NCBI RefSeq assembly: GCF_944388875.1
Contig: NZ_CALXKQ010000008.1
Location: forward strand, 1-64,000
Direction of reading: 5' to 3'
DNA: 64,000 nt
DNA from: an uncultured Brachyspira sp.
GTDB taxonomy: Bacteria; Spirochaetota; Brachyspiria; Brachyspirales; Brachyspiraceae
Part shown: in pieces, positions 62,751 to 64,000 of the stretch
Layout of the letters: every line of letters starts with the position of its first letter
Numbering within the stretch: position 1 is the first letter of the stretch
Program-made: the position numbers and the translations under genes
The notes under the pieces: model-generated
Told to the model about the DNA's origin: nothing
Databases searched by the model: none
What the model saw: the letters and a program-made list of their open reading frames with translations, nothing else

Positions 62751-63974
62751 TTATTGATTATCTATAGTTTTCATATCTATTACATATCTGAATTTTACTT
62801 CACCGTTAATCACTTTATTGTATGCTTCTGTAATAGCCTGAGCATCAGCATTGATTATTTCAACATCTGGATATATGTTATTGGCTACAGAATAATCTAA
62901 AGCTTCTTGAGTTTCTTTCATTCCTCCTATTAAAGAACCAAATAATTTTCTGCTTCCATTTCCTAGTATTAAAGTTCCTACATTTACACTAGGCATATTT
63001 TCTATTGCAGGTATTCCTAAAATAGCCATTTCTCCGCCTCTTTTTAGCATATTCATATACATTGAAATATCATAGTTGGCAGGTATTGTACTTATTATAT
63101 AATCTAATGTATTATTTAAATTTGTAAGTTCATTAGCATTATTAACATTTACATATTTAACAGCTCCCATATTTAAAGCATCTTCTCTTTTTTCTTCTGT
63201 GATATCAAATACTGTAACTTCTGCTCCTAAATTAACAGCATATTTTACAGCTAAATGTCCTAATCCTCCGAAACCTGCTATTCCAATTTTATCTCCTTTA
63301 GATACATTCATAACTTTTATAGGAGAATATGTTGTTACTCCGGCACATAATAATGGAGCAACTTTTTTAATATCTGCATTATCTGGTATTTTTACAGCAA
63401 ATTTATCATATACTACTATATTATCAGAATATCCTCCTCTTGTTATTTCATTATTATGGAATCTATCTGGGTTATCATAGGTGCCTACAAAAGAGTTTAA
63501 ACAATATTGTTCCTGATTGTTCAGACAATTTTCACATTCCCCACAGGAATTAACCATGCAGCCAACGCCAGCATAATCTCCTACTTTAAATTTAGTAACA
63601 TTTTCTCCTACTTGAGTTACAATGCCTACTATTTCATGTCCCGGTACTATAGGATAGTTTGGAGTTCCCCAATCACTTTTTGCTGAATGTATATCACTGT
63701 GACATATTCCAGAGTATAATATATCTATTAATATATCGTTGCTTCCTACTGCATGCCTTGTAAACTCATAAGGTTCAAACACTCCATTTTCTGAAAATGC
63801 AGCAAAACCTTTTGACGGTATTTTTCCTTCATAATTATTTGTAACATATACTTTATTATTATTTTGAATGTTTGAAGTATTGCTTTCTTGTGTATTATTA
63901 TTACTTTGATTATTGCAAGACAATATTAATGCAAAAGAAATAATTAAAATAAAATTTTTTATATGTTTTTTCAT
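62751..63974 (-). CDS. Zinc alcohol dehydrogenase (YahK/CAD type), lipoprotein
   Basis: A 407-residue medium-chain dehydrogenase with a lipobox (LILSC, Cys20) and an Asn/Gln/Ser-rich linker. The catalytic zinc ligands lie in CHSDIH and GHEIVG, and the structural zinc in CGECENC with the later QEQYC. The cofactor loop is GFGGLGHLAVKYA near residue 215. Such NADP-dependent enzymes are normally cytosolic, so the lipoprotein signal is surprising. This is the first gene of the cluster, with AAGGAG before the ATG. Confidence 0.88.
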   Translation of the reverse strand: MKKHIKNFILIISFALILSCNNQSNNNTQESNTSNIQNNNKVYVTNNYEGKIPSKGFAAFSENGVFEPYEFTRHAVGSNDILIDILYSGICHSDIHSAKSDWGTPNYPIVPGHEIVGIVTQVGENVTKFKVGDYAGVGCMVNSCGECENCLNNQEQYCLNSFVGTYDNPDRFHNNEITRGGYSDNIVVYDKFAVKIPDNADIKKVAPLLCAGVTTYSPIKVMNVSKGDKIGIAGFGGLGHLAVKYAVNLGAEVTVFDITEEKREDALNMGAVKYVNVNNANELTNLNNTLDYIISTIPANYDISMYMNMLKRGGEMAILGIPAIENMPSVNVGTLILGNGSRKLFGSLIGGMKETQEALDYSVANNIYPDVEIINADAQAITEAYNKVINGEVKFRYVIDMKTIDNQ

Positions 63975-64000
63975 TTAATAATCTCCTTAATTTTTAATAT

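Noticed and set aside
1-64000. CRISPR arrays, insertion sequences, prophage
   Set aside because: No regularly spaced direct repeats, transposase or phage structural genes were seen.

Overview
The window looks like chromosomal DNA of a Brachyspira-type spirochaete. It is very AT-rich, with A/T-ended codons. It carries many ankyrin, TPR and BspA-type surface proteins, a spirochaete-type FlbB flagellar protein, lipoproteins with SCxx lipoboxes, and housekeeping genes scattered in small operons. The genus is inferred from protein style; no rRNA is present to confirm it.

Layout. 1-3.4 kb: surface and envelope proteins on the minus strand (ankyrin lipoprotein cut by the window edge, BspA-type LRR lipoprotein, a frameshifted secreted protein). 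3.5-7.8 kb: DUF554 membrane protein, an unknown protein, then a minus-strand VWA / J-domain / membrane-protein trio. 8.0-11.3 kb: htpG, a probable small RNA with its own promoter and terminator, a small membrane protein and birA. 11.8-18.3 kb: the most notable region, a nine-gene operon. 18.3-20.9 kb: pyrC and pyrB on the minus strand behind a leader-peptide attenuator. 21-27.5 kb: dxs, an HD-GYP-like protein, radA, a GldG-like protein. 27.7-28.9 kb: tRNA-Phe, an RluA-type pseudouridine synthase, tRNA-Lys and tRNA-Glu. 28.9-34.7 kb: unknown gene, TPR protein, nusB, adk and a PEGA protein. 35.1-37.6 kb: two tandem aminotransferase genes. 37.7-41.5 kb: OLD-family nuclease, DUF285 repeat protein, recF. 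41.7-50.2 kb: acidic protein, large TPR protein, gamma-glutamyltransferase, thpR, a paralogous secreted pair, flbB and an acetate-uptake family protein. 50.3-54.8 kb: mrdA-rodA-PP2C response regulator. 55-64 kb: a minus-strand cluster of redox and hydrolase enzymes, six of ten of which carry export signals.

The special system. At 11819-18276 lie, in order: a CxxC thioredoxin-fold protein, an ArsP/DUF318-type permease, a lipoprotein ending in Cys-Cys-COOH, a cysteine-rich NMT1-type binding lipoprotein, a second membrane-anchored binding-like protein, an SsuC/TauC-type permease, its ATPase, a DsrE-like four-cysteine protein, and a MerB-like organometal lyase. In the lyase, an in-frame UGA falls exactly where MerB has its catalytic Cys159. 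It is followed at the right distance by a hairpin with a GGUC tip, so I read it as selenocysteine (U163) with a bacterial SECIS. The gene set matches what I remember as the Sao (selenocysteine-assisted organometal) families SaoT-E-C-X-B-P-A-D-L in NCBI naming. That attribution is from memory and unverified. The likely theme is import of a thiophilic organometal or related compound, cleavage of its carbon-metal bond, and efflux of product. The substrate is unknown.

Other points of interest are a pyrL-like leader peptide and attenuator before pyrB, a PyrB carrying a PyrI-type zinc ribbon without the allosteric domain, an A7 slippery site that could fuse a membrane protein to a J-domain protein, and exported versions of normally cytosolic redox enzymes.
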